Below are positions 42,201 to 51,657 of a stretch of 64,000 bases of DNA, in pieces. The DNA comes from Vibrio barjaei (GTDB lineage: Bacteria > Pseudomonadota > Gammaproteobacteria > Enterobacterales > Vibrionaceae). Where the stretch lies: assembly GCF_001639065.2 (NCBI RefSeq), contig NZ_LQXO02000003.1, forward strand, positions 124,001 to 188,000, written 5' to 3'. The notes below the pieces were generated by a model. It ran no database searches. It worked only from the letters and a program-made list of their open reading frames with translations, and was not told the DNA's origin. Within the stretch, counting starts at the first letter, position 1; every line of letters starts with the position of its first letter. The position numbers and the translations under genes are program-made.

Positions 42201-43736
42201 AGCAAATTTCTGACGGAAATAGTCGGTGACCAAGCGCTCTTTAGAAGAGAGGACTGCCATTGGGGTATCATCACCCATAGAGCCGACGGCTTCTTGGCCC
42301 ATATCACCTAAAACACGTAATACCTGATCCGTCTCTTCGTTCGTCATAGCGAACTGCTTTTGATAGGTTTTCAGCAGGGGTTCATCAAAACTGCGAGCTC
42401 CGACTTGGTCGTCCGGTAATTCACTAAAGGAGGTCAGTTTGTGGACGTTGTTTTCCATCCACTCTCGGTAAGGATGACGGCTCTTTAGATCGTTATCTAT
42501 GTCTTCTGAATGCCATAGCTCACCTTGTTGAGTATCGACAACAAGCAGCTCGCCGGGGCCAACACGACCTTTCTCTGCAACTTCATCAGGCGCGTAGTCC
42601 CAGATACCCACTTCAGACGCTAAGGTAATCAAATTGTCTTTGGTAATCACGTAACGCGCTGGACGTAGGCCGTTTCTATCTAGGTTACATGCAGCATAGC
42701 GACCATCTGATAATACGATCCCAGCGGGTCCATCCCATGGCTCCATGTGTTTGGAGTTGAAGTCATAGAAGGCACGCAAATCAGGATCCATATCTGGGTG
42801 ATTTTGCCATGCTGGTGGCACAAGCATACGCATGGCACGGAAGATATCCATACCTCCAGACAGGAACAGATCCAGCATGTTATCTAAGCTGGATGAATCT
42901 GAGCCAGTCTCATTCACGAATGGTGCAGCTGTTTGTAAGTCAGGCAGGAGCGGTGATGCGAACTTGTAGGCACGCGCTTTTGCCCATTGTCTATTCCCCT
43001 CAATAGTATTGATCTCACCATTGTGCGCCAAATATCTGAATGGCTGTGCTAATGGCCAGCGAGGTTGAGTATTCGTTGAGAAACGTTGGTGGAATAGGCA
43101 GATCGATGACTCCATGCGGAGATCAGCAAGATCGAGATAGAAGCGTGGAAGATCAGCTGGCATGCACAGCCCTTTGTAGACGATCACTTGCGTCGATAAG
43201 CTACAAATATAGAAATCTTCATCATCGATGATGCGCTTTTCAATGCGACGTTTGGCTATATATAAGCGTCGTTCAACATCTTGTTCACGCCAACCTGCGG
43301 GTGCAGAAATAAAGACTTGAACGATGTTAGGTACCGAGCTCAGTGCGATTGGACCAAGTACGTCATCATTGGTAGGAACGTCTCGCCAACCGGAAACAGT
43401 GAGTGTTTCCTGTGACAATTCTTGGTTGATGATATCTTTCGCTGACTGCGCTTTTACCGGGTCTTTGGAAAGAAATAGCATGCCTACGGCGTATTGTTTG
43501 CCAAGGTTCCAACCATTTTCTTCTGCGATGAGTTTAAAATAAGAATCCGGTTTTTGGAGTAGTAGGCCACATCCGTCGCCTGTTTTTCCATCTGAGTTGA
43601 TACCGCCACGGTGAGTCATGCGGTCTAATGCTGAGATTGCGGTGCGAACCAGTTTGTGGCTGGGCTGACCTTGCATATGCGCAATAAGACCAAATCCACA
43701 GTTGTCTTTTACAAGACTTGGATCGTAAAGAGCCAT
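39273..43736 (-). CDS. gltB: Glutamate synthase large subunit, enterobacterial type
   Basis: 1487 residues, similar to E. coli GltB to its very end (SRSAAELRVQAQ). The class II glutaminase nucleophile is Cys13 after a 12-residue propeptide (DNCGFGLIAH). A synthase domain with FMN and a 3Fe-4S site (CKFLRICHLNNCATG) and a C-terminal GltB3 beta-helix follow. It transfers glutamine amide nitrogen to 2-oxoglutarate. The usual GGTGASP loop near the FMN site reads GGTAASP here. GGGAGAAAGG precedes the ATG. Confidence 0.97.
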   Translation of the reverse strand: MALYDPSLVKDNCGFGLIAHMQGQPSHKLVRTAISALDRMTHRGGINSDGKTGDGCGLLLQKPDSYFKLIAEENGWNLGKQYAVGMLFLSKDPVKAQSAKDIINQELSQETLTVSGWRDVPTNDDVLGPIALSSVPNIVQVFISAPAGWREQDVERRLYIAKRRIEKRIIDDEDFYICSLSTQVIVYKGLCMPADLPRFYLDLADLRMESSICLFHQRFSTNTQPRWPLAQPFRYLAHNGEINTIEGNRQWAKARAYKFASPLLPDLQTAAPFVNETGSDSSSLDNMLDLFLSGGMDIFRAMRMLVPPAWQNHPDMDPDLRAFYDFNSKHMEPWDGPAGIVLSDGRYAACNLDRNGLRPARYVITKDNLITLASEVGIWDYAPDEVAEKGRVGPGELLVVDTQQGELWHSEDIDNDLKSRHPYREWMENNVHKLTSFSELPDDQVGARSFDEPLLKTYQKQFAMTNEETDQVLRVLGDMGQEAVGSMGDDTPMAVLSSKERLVTDYFRQKFAQVTNPPIDPLREKHVMSLATSVGQEMNVFCETDGHAYRVTFDSPVLLYSDMQQLLELSDKHYRNTILDINYDPNEKDLKQALLDLCDSAESVIKQGTVLLVLSDRALVKGKLPIPAAMAVGAVQTRLIEANLRCDANIIVETATARDPHQFAVLLGFGATAIYPYLAYEALGKLIDDGAIDKCYRDVMQNYQYGINKGLYKIMSKMGISTVASYRCSQLFEAVGLHTNIVDLCFKGVTTRIQGANFEDFQQDLFNLSRKAWAKRKPVEHGGLLKYVHDGEYHAYNPDVVGTLQKAVKSGESSDYQTFAKQVNERPVSMLRDMMALKKSDSPLALDKVEPNAELYKRFDSAAMSIGALSPEAHEALAMAMNKLGGYSNSGEGGEDPRRFGTNRNSRIKQIASGRFGVTPHYLTNADVLQIKVAQGAKPGEGGQLPGHKVTAEIAKLRHSVQGVTLISPPPHHDIYSIEDLAQLIFDLKQVNPNALVSVKLVSEPGVGTIATGVAKAYADLITISGYDGGTAASPLTSVKYAGCPWELGLAETQQALVANNLRHKIRLQVDGGLKTGLDVVKAAILGAESFGFGTAPMVAMGCKFLRICHLNNCATGVATQDETLRKEYFKGLPEMVVNYFTGLADEVRELLAQLGVEKLTDLIGRTDLLESLEGMTAKQAKLDLSNILEAPISPLSLPLYWTEPNQPFDKALLNQKIVEETQVAVEAKSGGSFYFDIRNTDRSAGARLSGEVAKRYGNQGMASRPIKLYLDGTAGQSLGVWNAGGVEIYLTGDANDYVGKGMAGGKLVVKPHVGTTFTCNEATIIGNTCLYGATGGKLFAAGTAGERFGVRNSGTIAVIEGAGDNACEYMTGGIVAILGATGVNFGAGMTGGFAYVMDTNEDFEGRVNTESVEAISLSDLYIHQEHLRGLIAEHLEETGSVHAENILANFDEWIPKFYLVKPKAADLRTLLGHQSRSAAELRVQAQ

Positions 43737-44026
43737 TGCCTTTCTCCCTTTGAGCTTGCTGTCATCCTGACAGTAAATTAATGCTTTTTAATGACTTTTT
43801 GTTGTTATTTGCGTCAAATTTTTAGAATTTATAAACTTAACAAATTGTATCTATTCTATTTTCACGAACTTCACAACGTATAGCTTATGGCGATAAAGGT
43901 CAAGTTTTCAGAAATTTGTTGTGTATGATTCAGAAATTCAAACGATTTATCTGCGATAAGTGACAAGTCATTGCTGTGAAATAGTGAGAAGGTTAACAGT
44001 TTGTTGGGGTTGCAATGAAGACGGAC
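43737..44026 (-). promoter_or_regulatory. Upstream region of the first gltBD operon
   Basis: A 290-bp AT-rich stretch without a gene. It should hold the gltB promoter and control sites, but I see no hexamer pair I would defend. CTGTCA/TGACAG (43759-43773) is a 6-bp stem with a 3-nt loop, 22 nt before the start codon. Confidence 0.5.
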
Positions 44027-44053
44027 ACAAAAAAGGCCAGCAAACTGCTGGCC
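44027..44053 (-). terminator. Intrinsic terminator of the second gltBD operon
   Basis: GGCCAGCA (44035-44042) and TGCTGGCC (44046-44053) form a perfect 8-bp stem with loop AAC; on the minus strand it is followed by six T residues. Confidence 0.9.
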
Positions 44054-44107
44054 AAATTAGGAAGGAATACTGTTAGTTACTTATTGGTGTAACCAGACAG
44101 ACAACCT

Positions 44108-45577
44108 TTAGGCTGAAAGCATTAATGAATCTGCTTTCGCTTCAAGGTTGGTGTTGCCCATAAGGTATTCATCGATGGCACGTGCACACTCACGTCCCTC
44201 GTTGATGCAACGCACGACCAGAGACTGACCAGTACGCATATCACCTGCGGCAAAAACACCTTGCTGGTTGGTTTGGAAACCTTGTGACGCTACGTTTCCT
44301 CGCTCATCCAGTTTGATATCAAGTTGTGCTAATACGCCCGTTGGTTCTGGGTGTAAGAAGCCCATTGCTAGGAATGCCATATCACAAGGAATGACACGCT
44401 CAGAGTTAGCCACTTCTTCAAAACTTGGGCGTTCACCTGGCGCAGCGTCTTTCCATACGATGTCAGCAATACGAAGACCTGTTACTTGACCTTCATCGTT
44501 ACCGATGAATTCTTTTGTCAGGATATTCCAATGACGGTCACAGCCTTCTTCATGAGAAGTGGTTGTTTTCATAATCATTGGGTATTGAGGCCAAGGCATA
44601 TTCGCAGGGCGTTTTTCTGGTGGAATCGGCATGATTTCGACCTGAGTAACACTCGCCGCTTTGTGACGGTTTGATGTACCCACACAGTCAGAACCTGTAT
44701 CGCCACCACCGATAACCACAACGTGCTTATCTTTAGCGTGGATTTCTTCGCCTTTCAGATCCATATCGTTAGCACGACGGTTATTCTGAGCAAGGAACTC
44801 CATAGCGAAATGTACGCCTTTAAGTTCACGTCCAGGAACAGGTAAGTCACGAGGAACGGTAGAGCCACCTGTTAACAGCACCACATCAAACTCTTGGCGC
44901 AGTTGCTGAGCATTAACATCAACGCCCACATGTTGGTTTACTTTAAACTCAACGCCAGCTTCTGCCATCAGATTGATCTTACGGTCAATGATGTCCATAC
45001 CCAGTTTGAAATCTGGGATGCCGAAGCGAAGTAGGCCACCCACTTTCTCATCGCGTTCAAATACAGTCACAGAGTGACCTGCACTGTTGAGCTGTTCAGC
45101 GGCAGAGAGACCAGCAGGGCCAGAACCGATGATAGCAACAGTTTTACCAGAACGAGAACGTGGCGTTTTCGGTTTTGCATAACCTTCGCGGTATGCTGTT
45201 TCAACGATAGTTTTCTCGATATTACAGATAGTGATAGGGTCTTGGTTAATACCCAGTACACAAGCACTCTCACAAGGAGACGGACAGACGCGACCTGTAA
45301 ACTCAGGGAAGTTGTTAGTAGAACTTAGGATGTTCCAAGCTTCTTCCCAGCTATCACGATATACGGCATCGTTGAACTCTGGGATAATATTGCCGATTGG
45401 GCAACCACTGTGGCAGAACGGCACGCCACAATCCATACAACGAGAAGCCTGAGTATTGATTTTGTCGCCAAACTCTTCGTTTAGTACGAACTCTTTGTTG
45501 TCTTCAATACGAACGGCTGGGTCGAGCTTCTTTGGAAGCTCGCGACCATGTTCTAAAAATCCAGTAGGCTTACCCAT
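44108..45577 (-). CDS. gltD: Glutamate synthase small subunit, second (non-enterobacterial) type
   Basis: 489 residues. It has the same fold as the other GltD but belongs to a different subfamily. It starts MGKPTGFLEHGRELPKK, with Fe-S cysteines CMDCGVPFCHSGCPIGN and CPSPCESACVLGI, an FAD loop IIGSGPAGLSAAEQ and an NADPH loop VVIGGGDTGSDCVGT. The ATG shares one base with the gltB stop (TAATG), indicating translational coupling. NADPH rather than NADH use is not decided by the sequence. Confidence 0.95.
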   Translation of the reverse strand: MGKPTGFLEHGRELPKKLDPAVRIEDNKEFVLNEEFGDKINTQASRCMDCGVPFCHSGCPIGNIIPEFNDAVYRDSWEEAWNILSSTNNFPEFTGRVCPSPCESACVLGINQDPITICNIEKTIVETAYREGYAKPKTPRSRSGKTVAIIGSGPAGLSAAEQLNSAGHSVTVFERDEKVGGLLRFGIPDFKLGMDIIDRKINLMAEAGVEFKVNQHVGVDVNAQQLRQEFDVVLLTGGSTVPRDLPVPGRELKGVHFAMEFLAQNNRRANDMDLKGEEIHAKDKHVVVIGGGDTGSDCVGTSNRHKAASVTQVEIMPIPPEKRPANMPWPQYPMIMKTTTSHEEGCDRHWNILTKEFIGNDEGQVTGLRIADIVWKDAAPGERPSFEEVANSERVIPCDMAFLAMGFLHPEPTGVLAQLDIKLDERGNVASQGFQTNQQGVFAAGDMRTGQSLVVRCINEGRECARAIDEYLMGNTNLEAKADSLMLSA

Positions 45578-48500
45578 TATACTGCCTCCACTTCTTCCGT
45601 TTGAGCTTGCTCAGCTTCTGCTTTGCGCTTTTGAAGTACCGCTTTGTAATCACGCGGCATAACCTTAACGAGTGACGCTAGGCTTACTTCAAAGTTATCT
45701 AAGAACGACTGAGCGACTTCACTTCCTGTGAACTCTACATGCTTAGTCAGCATATCTTTAAGTAGTTCGCGATCTTCTTGTTCGATTGGGTCTAGGTCGA
45801 CCAATTCAGGGTTTAGCTTGGTTTCAAAATCACCCGCTGTATCCCAAACGTAGGCAACACCGCCACTCATACCAGCCGCAAAGTTACGTCCTGTCGAACC
45901 AAGGATGATGGCCGCACCGCCAGTCATGTATTCACAACCGTGGTCACCGACACCTTCAACAACGACTTTAGCACCAGAGTTACGTACACAGAAACGCTCA
46001 CCAGCCATACCGCGAATGAAGGATTCACCAGACGTTGCACCGTAGAAACATACGTTACCAACCACGATGTTATCTTCAGCGACAATCGTTGATTTCGCAT
46101 CAGGGTAGAGTACTAACGTACCGCCTGACAGACCTTTACCCCAGTAGTCGTTCGCATCGCCTTCCACTTCAAACTTAACGCCTTTAGCAAGGAAAGCGCC
46201 GAATGATTGACCTGCGCTGCCAGTGAACTTCACGTTCATTGGTTGAGGTAGACCTTGGTCCTTGTAGACTTTAGAAATCTCATTCGACAGCATGGTACCA
46301 GCTGAACGGTCGGTGTTGATGATAGGGAACTCAGCATTTACGGCTTCGCCCTTCTCAAGTGCTGGAATCGCTGCTTGAATTAACTTACGGTCCAGAACCT
46401 GTTCTAGGTTGTGGTTTTGTTCCGTTTGGTTGTAAACGCCATCTTGCTCACGAGCCTGTTCAATATGTAGTACAGGTGTTAGGTCGAGGTTCTTATATTT
46501 CCAGTGACCAATATCTTCACGAACTTTTAGTTTGTGAGATTGACCCACCATCTCATCGATAGTGCGGAAACCAAGTTCAGCCATCACTTCACGTAAGCCT
46601 TCAGCCATGTATTGGAAGAAGGTAACAACATCTTCTACGCGACCATCGAAGCGCTCACGTAGTGTTTTGTTTTGTGTTGCGATACCCACAGGGCAGGTGT
46701 TCTTATGACACTTACGCATCATGATACAGCCTTCAACCACAAGCGCTGCGGTTGCGACGCCCCATTCTTCAGCACCAAGTAGAGTTGCTACCGCAAGGTC
46801 ACGTGGCGTTTTCATCTGACCATCAGATTGAACCACGATACGGTTACGTAGACCGTTCTTCAGAAGCGTTTGGTGTGTTTCTGCCAAACCAAGCTCCCAA
46901 GGAAGCCCTGTATGGCGAATTGAAGACATTGGTGAAGCACCAGTACCACCGTCGAAGCCCGCAATCAGGACAACGTCAGCTTTCGCTTTTGCAACACCTG
47001 AGGCGATAGTACCTACACCTGCTTCTGATACTAGCTTCACGTTAACGCGACCCGCACGGTTAGCGTTTTTCAAGTCGTAGATCAGCTGTGCCAAATCTTC
47101 GATTGAGTAGATATCGTGGTGTGGTGGTGGTGAAATCAAGCCAACTCCTGGCGTTGAGTGACGAGTCGCACCGATCCAATCATCGACTTTATCACCAGGA
47201 AGCTGACCACCTTCACCTGGCTTAGCCCCTTGAGCCATCTTGATTTGTAGCTCATCAGCGTTAGTTAAGTAGTAAGACGTGACACCGAAACGACCTGATG
47301 CAACCTGCTTAATTGCTGAGCGTTCCCAGTCACCGTTTTCTTTACGTTCGAAACGAGTTGGATCTTCACCGCCTTCGCCTGAGTTAGACTTAGCACCGAT
47401 ACGGTTCATGGCTACAGCAAGTGTTGAGTGAGCCTCGTAAGAGATAGAACCGAATGACATCGCACCTGTAGCAAAGCGCTTCAGAATGTTTTCAATTGGC
47501 TCAACTTCTTCCACCGGAATGGAGCCAGCTGGGTTCTTAACGAAGTCTAATTGGCTACGCAGAGTCGCAGCGTTATCGCCTTGGTCATCGACGGCTTTCG
47601 CATACTTCTTAAACTGAGAGTAATCTTTGTTGCGAGTTGACTCTTGCAGTAGGGAAATAGTTTCTGGGTTAAACAGGTGCTTTTCACCACGCTGTTTCCA
47701 CTGATAAACCCCACCCACATCAAGAACTTGAACTGGAATTTCACGTGTTGGGAAACCAATACGGTGACGAACCAAGACTTCTTTGGCGATATCATCGATG
47801 GTAAGGCCTTGAATACGTGAAACCGTACCCGTGAAATACTTCTCAACTACAGACTTACTGATACCTAGCGCTTCGAAGATTTGTGCACCATGGTAAGACT
47901 GAAGTGTGGAGATACCCATTTTCGAGAAAATCTTTAATAGGCCGCCGTTGATAGACTTACGGTAGTTCTCGAACAGCTCAGAGATGCTGGTTTCTGGATC
48001 CAGTTTTTTAGTGCGCTGTAACTCAACCATGGTCTCGATAACGAGGTATGGGTTAATCGCGTTTGCACCATAGCCAACAAGCGTTGCAAAGTGGTGCGTT
48101 TCACGTGCGTCACCGGTTTCTACCACGATGTCACACTTAGCACGCAAGCCCTTACGGATTAGGTGGTGGTGAACAGCGCCTACTGCCAGCATAGCTGGGA
48201 TAGCTGCGTGGTTAGAGTTCACTGCTCGGTCAGTTAGCAAGATGATTGAGTAACCATCGATAACCGCGTCTTCTGCGTATTGGCAGATACGTTTTAGGGC
48301 ACGCTCTAGCTTACCTTCTTCTTCGCTTGCTTGGAATACAATGTCCAGTGTCTTCGCTTGTAGATGCTCATTATCGATAGCACGCAGCTTTTCAAGCTCT
48401 GAGTTGGACAGAACAGGGGACTCAAGCTCAACTTTTTGACAGTGCTCTGGCGATTCAGACAGTAGGTTCTGATCTTTACCTAGGTAAGTGTTCAGAGACA

Positions 48501-50124
48501 TCACCATACGCTCACGAATCGGGTCGATTGGTGGGTTAGTTACCTGAGCAAACAGCTGCTTAAAGTAGTTAGACAGATGTTGTGATTGGTGCGAAAGAAT
48601 CGCTAGTGGCCAGTCAGCACCCATTGCAGACAATGGCTCTTTGCCATCTTTTGCCATAGGTACAATGATTTCGTTTACTTCTTCCGAGCTAACACCAAAC
48701 GCTTGCTGTTTGTGCAGTAGCTTTTCAGGAGAAGGTTGGCTGAACTCGTTGCTCGCGTCTGGAAGCTTTTTAAGGCTTAGCAGGTTCTCTTCCACCCATT
48801 TCTGGTATGGCTGAGCACTGGCGATGCCATCTTTTACTTCTTCATCAGAGATAATGCGACCTTGCTCAAGGTCGGCAACGAAGATACGACCCGGTTGCAG
48901 ACGACCACGGAACTCAACGTTTTTTGGCTCAATATCAACAACACCAGACTCAGAGGCCATCACTAGGAAGTCATCTTTAGTCACGGTATAACGTGATGGA
49001 CGCAGACCGTTACGGTCAAGCGTTGCACCTACCTGAACACCGTCAGTAAAGCATACCGATGCGGGGCCATCCCATGGTTCCATTACGTTCGCGTGATACT
49101 GGTAGAATGCACGACGTGTTGGGTCCATGTTTTTGTTTTCTTGCCATGCTTCAGGGATCATCATCATCAACGCATGTGGCAGGCTACGACCAGACAGAAC
49201 TAGGAGCTCAAGTGCCATATCGAAGTTTGATGAATCCGAACTGCCTTCTTGACAGATAGGGAGCAGCATGTCGATTTCTGCTTGTGTGAACAAGTCAGAT
49301 TCGATGATCGCTTCACGCGCCTTCATCCAGTTCAAGTTACCGCGAACTGTGTTGATTTCACCGTTGTGGGCAATGTAACGGAAAGGCTGCGCTAGGCGCC
49401 ATTTCGGGAAAGTATTGGTAGAAAAACGAGAGTGAACAAGTGCAAGTGCTGTCACCATCGTCGGATTTTGTAGATCTAGGAAGTACTGAGGAACTTGCTC
49501 AGTAGTGAGCTGACCCTTATAGACTAGTGTTTTGTACGACATTGAGTTGATGTAGAAGTCATCACCAATGTTAGACACACTTTCTAAGCAAACGCGTACT
49601 GTGTAGTTACGTAGTACGTAAAGTTTACGTTCTAGCTCTTCAGGTGTGCAGCCCGGACCACCAGAAACGAATACGTGTTCGAATTGTGGCTCAGTGCTCA
49701 ACGGATCAGCACCAATCATTGAGTTGTCAGTTGGTAAGACACGATATCCAATCACTTCCAACTCTAAACGTTGTGCATTACGTTCAAGAATGTCACGACA
49801 TTGTGCGCGTTTGTGCTCGTCTTTTGGGAAAAGAACAACGCCGACACCGTATTTTTCAAAAGAAGGCAGCTTAATACCAAGCTTAACGGCTTCTTCCAAA
49901 AGAAATTCATGGGGCTTCTGAAGTAGGATACCTGCGCCATCGCCACTGCAGGGATCGCAGCCTTGACCGCCACGGTGCTCCATGCGCGCTAGCATATCCA
50001 GGGCTTGGGTCACTACTTCGTGTGATTTACGGTTTTTTAGGTGAGCAACAAAACCGATACCACAAGCGTCATGCTCCAACTCTGGAGTATACAGACCTTG
50101 TGTATTCTGCTCTCTATCTACCAT
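45577..50124 (-). CDS. gltB: Glutamate synthase large subunit, second type
   Basis: 1515 residues with a class II glutaminase nucleophile at Cys21 (HDACGIGFVAHLKNRKSH) after a 20-residue propeptide. The FMN synthase domain has an intact GFDGGTGASP loop and a 3Fe-4S motif CIMMRKCHKNTCPVG, with a C-terminal beta-helix. The reading frame is open 73 codons farther upstream, but the ATG at 50124 follows GGAAGGAAG and begins the conserved sequence. Overlaps gltD by one base. It is clearly distinct from the first GltB rather than a recent copy. Confidence 0.95.
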   Translation of the reverse strand: MVDREQNTQGLYTPELEHDACGIGFVAHLKNRKSHEVVTQALDMLARMEHRGGQGCDPCSGDGAGILLQKPHEFLLEEAVKLGIKLPSFEKYGVGVVLFPKDEHKRAQCRDILERNAQRLELEVIGYRVLPTDNSMIGADPLSTEPQFEHVFVSGGPGCTPEELERKLYVLRNYTVRVCLESVSNIGDDFYINSMSYKTLVYKGQLTTEQVPQYFLDLQNPTMVTALALVHSRFSTNTFPKWRLAQPFRYIAHNGEINTVRGNLNWMKAREAIIESDLFTQAEIDMLLPICQEGSSDSSNFDMALELLVLSGRSLPHALMMMIPEAWQENKNMDPTRRAFYQYHANVMEPWDGPASVCFTDGVQVGATLDRNGLRPSRYTVTKDDFLVMASESGVVDIEPKNVEFRGRLQPGRIFVADLEQGRIISDEEVKDGIASAQPYQKWVEENLLSLKKLPDASNEFSQPSPEKLLHKQQAFGVSSEEVNEIIVPMAKDGKEPLSAMGADWPLAILSHQSQHLSNYFKQLFAQVTNPPIDPIRERMVMSLNTYLGKDQNLLSESPEHCQKVELESPVLSNSELEKLRAIDNEHLQAKTLDIVFQASEEEGKLERALKRICQYAEDAVIDGYSIILLTDRAVNSNHAAIPAMLAVGAVHHHLIRKGLRAKCDIVVETGDARETHHFATLVGYGANAINPYLVIETMVELQRTKKLDPETSISELFENYRKSINGGLLKIFSKMGISTLQSYHGAQIFEALGISKSVVEKYFTGTVSRIQGLTIDDIAKEVLVRHRIGFPTREIPVQVLDVGGVYQWKQRGEKHLFNPETISLLQESTRNKDYSQFKKYAKAVDDQGDNAATLRSQLDFVKNPAGSIPVEEVEPIENILKRFATGAMSFGSISYEAHSTLAVAMNRIGAKSNSGEGGEDPTRFERKENGDWERSAIKQVASGRFGVTSYYLTNADELQIKMAQGAKPGEGGQLPGDKVDDWIGATRHSTPGVGLISPPPHHDIYSIEDLAQLIYDLKNANRAGRVNVKLVSEAGVGTIASGVAKAKADVVLIAGFDGGTGASPMSSIRHTGLPWELGLAETHQTLLKNGLRNRIVVQSDGQMKTPRDLAVATLLGAEEWGVATAALVVEGCIMMRKCHKNTCPVGIATQNKTLRERFDGRVEDVVTFFQYMAEGLREVMAELGFRTIDEMVGQSHKLKVREDIGHWKYKNLDLTPVLHIEQAREQDGVYNQTEQNHNLEQVLDRKLIQAAIPALEKGEAVNAEFPIINTDRSAGTMLSNEISKVYKDQGLPQPMNVKFTGSAGQSFGAFLAKGVKFEVEGDANDYWGKGLSGGTLVLYPDAKSTIVAEDNIVVGNVCFYGATSGESFIRGMAGERFCVRNSGAKVVVEGVGDHGCEYMTGGAAIILGSTGRNFAAGMSGGVAYVWDTAGDFETKLNPELVDLDPIEQEDRELLKDMLTKHVEFTGSEVAQSFLDNFEVSLASLVKVMPRDYKAVLQKRKAEAEQAQTEEVEAV

Positions 50125-50650
50125 AGATACTTCCTTCCAGTTTAATCTAGGCACAACTTGAGTGTGTGATTGTGCCTTGTCCTTTGTAATTTTGATTCTT
50201 GACTGCCAGAGGGGGCAGTTTTCGAGTCCATTCTGCATCTCGCAGGAAAAGTGTTGCGAGAAAAACATTCCGTGGTGATATTCAATGTCATCTTTCCACA
50301 ATCCAGTGGAATATGTTGGTGGGAGTAGAATATCAACCTTCAATCTACTAATTCATACTGTAATAAAAACGGCAAAAACAGCAGAATTGTGTAAGTATCC
50401 TACAATTTTGCGCTGTGTAATTCCAACGAAAGTTACGTCTGTTCCACATTTTTTTTATCTACTTTTGAATATATCTAATAACATACATGCAACATTTGCC
50501 GTTTTTCTGTTGTTTTTATGAATATTTATTGATTTTGGTTAAGCATGCTTTTCCCGCTCGTTGATACGATGCATGGTTTTCTTTTGCAGGGATGTAATTT
50601 AGTTTCACTAATTAGAGTGAGATTCATTCTTATTAATAGGTTTTTCGAAC
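50125..50650. promoter_or_regulatory. Divergent control region between gltB and the yhcC-type gene
   Basis: 526 bp without a credible gene. On the gltB side four short perfect inverted repeats follow each other: AGGCACAA/TTGTGCCT (50149-50177), ACTGCC/GGCAGT (50202-50219), CTCGCA/TGCGAG (50239-50260) and TTCCAC/GTGGAA (50294-50311). If transcribed they would make a highly structured gltB leader. A palindrome AAGCATGCTT lies near 50541. I could not identify a sigma54 or strong sigma70 promoter. Confidence 0.5.
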
Positions 50651-51589
50651 ATGCAATTACATGAGTTGGTGAATACCATCGGCCAAGATCTCCAGCGTCG
50701 ATACGGTGAAAAAGTTCACAAACTAACCCTGCACGGTGGTTTTAGCTGCCCTAACCGAGACGGTACGATAGGTCGTGGTGGTTGTACATTTTGTAATGTT
50801 GCCTCCTTTGCAAGTGAAGAGACACAGATTCAATCCATTCATGAACAGCTCACGGATCGTGCTGGTGAAGTGAAGCGTGCAAAGAAGTATCTCGCTTATT
50901 TTCAGGCTTATACCAGCACTTATGCAGAAGTACAGGTGTTGAAAAACATGTACGAAGAAGCACTTAAGTATGCTGACATCGTTGGATTATGTGTCGGAAC
51001 GCGTCCTGATTGTGTTCCTGAATCCGTACTTGAACTTTTGGCTGGGTACGTTGAACAAGGATATGAAATTTGGTTGGAGTTAGGGCTGCAAACGGCTCAC
51101 GATCACACACTTAAACGCATAAATCGAGGCCATGATTTTGCTGTGTACGATGAGATCACCCGACGCGCTCGTGCACTTGGAATCAAGGTATGTACACATC
51201 TTATCGTCGGTCTGCCAAATGAATCAAAGCAAGATAATCTTGTTACTCTGGACAAGGTGCTAGCCACTGGAACAGATGGCATTAAATTGCACGGTTTACA
51301 TATTGTTGAAGGCAGTACGATGGCTAAGGCTTGGCGTGCTGGGAGATTAGAAGCGCCAACGCTAGAGTTTTACTTAGATGTGGCCAGTGAAATGATTCGT
51401 CGTACGCCAGCAGAGATCATTTTTCACCGCGTCTCCTCTTCCGCGAGAAGGCCGACCTTGTTGTCGCCACTTTGGTGTGAGAACCGTTGGTTAGCGATGA
51501 CAGAACTGGGCCGAGTGTTAACCAAAGAAGGTCAACAGGGCTCATTGACTCTGAATCCGTTTATTTATCACAAACCTGTTCTCAAATAA
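50651..51589 (+). CDS. yhcC: YhcC-type radical SAM protein (TIGR01212 family)
   Basis: 312 residues. The Fe-S cysteines follow the Elp3-like spacing, Cys33-x11-Cys45-x2-Cys48 (FSCPNRDG and GGCTFCN). GTRPDCVPE and the LELGLQTAHDHTLKRINRGHD segment are typical of this family, which is conserved beside gltB in E. coli as well. The reaction is not established to my knowledge. It is divergent from the second gltBD operon and 68 bp upstream of arcB. Confidence 0.9.
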   Translation: MQLHELVNTIGQDLQRRYGEKVHKLTLHGGFSCPNRDGTIGRGGCTFCNVASFASEETQIQSIHEQLTDRAGEVKRAKKYLAYFQAYTSTYAEVQVLKNMYEEALKYADIVGLCVGTRPDCVPESVLELLAGYVEQGYEIWLELGLQTAHDHTLKRINRGHDFAVYDEITRRARALGIKVCTHLIVGLPNESKQDNLVTLDKVLATGTDGIKLHGLHIVEGSTMAKAWRAGRLEAPTLEFYLDVASEMIRRTPAEIIFHRVSSSARRPTLLSPLWCENRWLAMTELGRVLTKEGQQGSLTLNPFIYHKPVLK

Positions 51590-51657
51590 TTCTACTACCG
51601 TGTGAAGCTTCTGGCTTAATGATAGACTTAGGCCAGTTGTAACGCACGGAGTGCTGA

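Noticed and set aside
50215..50235. TTCGAGTCC resembling a tRNA T-loop
   Set aside because: No flanking complementary T-stem, acceptor stem or anticodon arm can be drawn.
50125..50343. A 73-codon in-frame N-terminal extension of the second GltB
   Set aside because: The conserved GltB sequence and a strong Shine-Dalgarno start at 50124, and the extension contains the leader inverted repeats and no recognisable domain.
50401..50460. Possible sigma54 promoter for the second gltBD operon (minus-strand TGGAATTACACAGC)
   Set aside because: The GG to GC spacing is 9 nt rather than the required 10, and the -24 element is poor.
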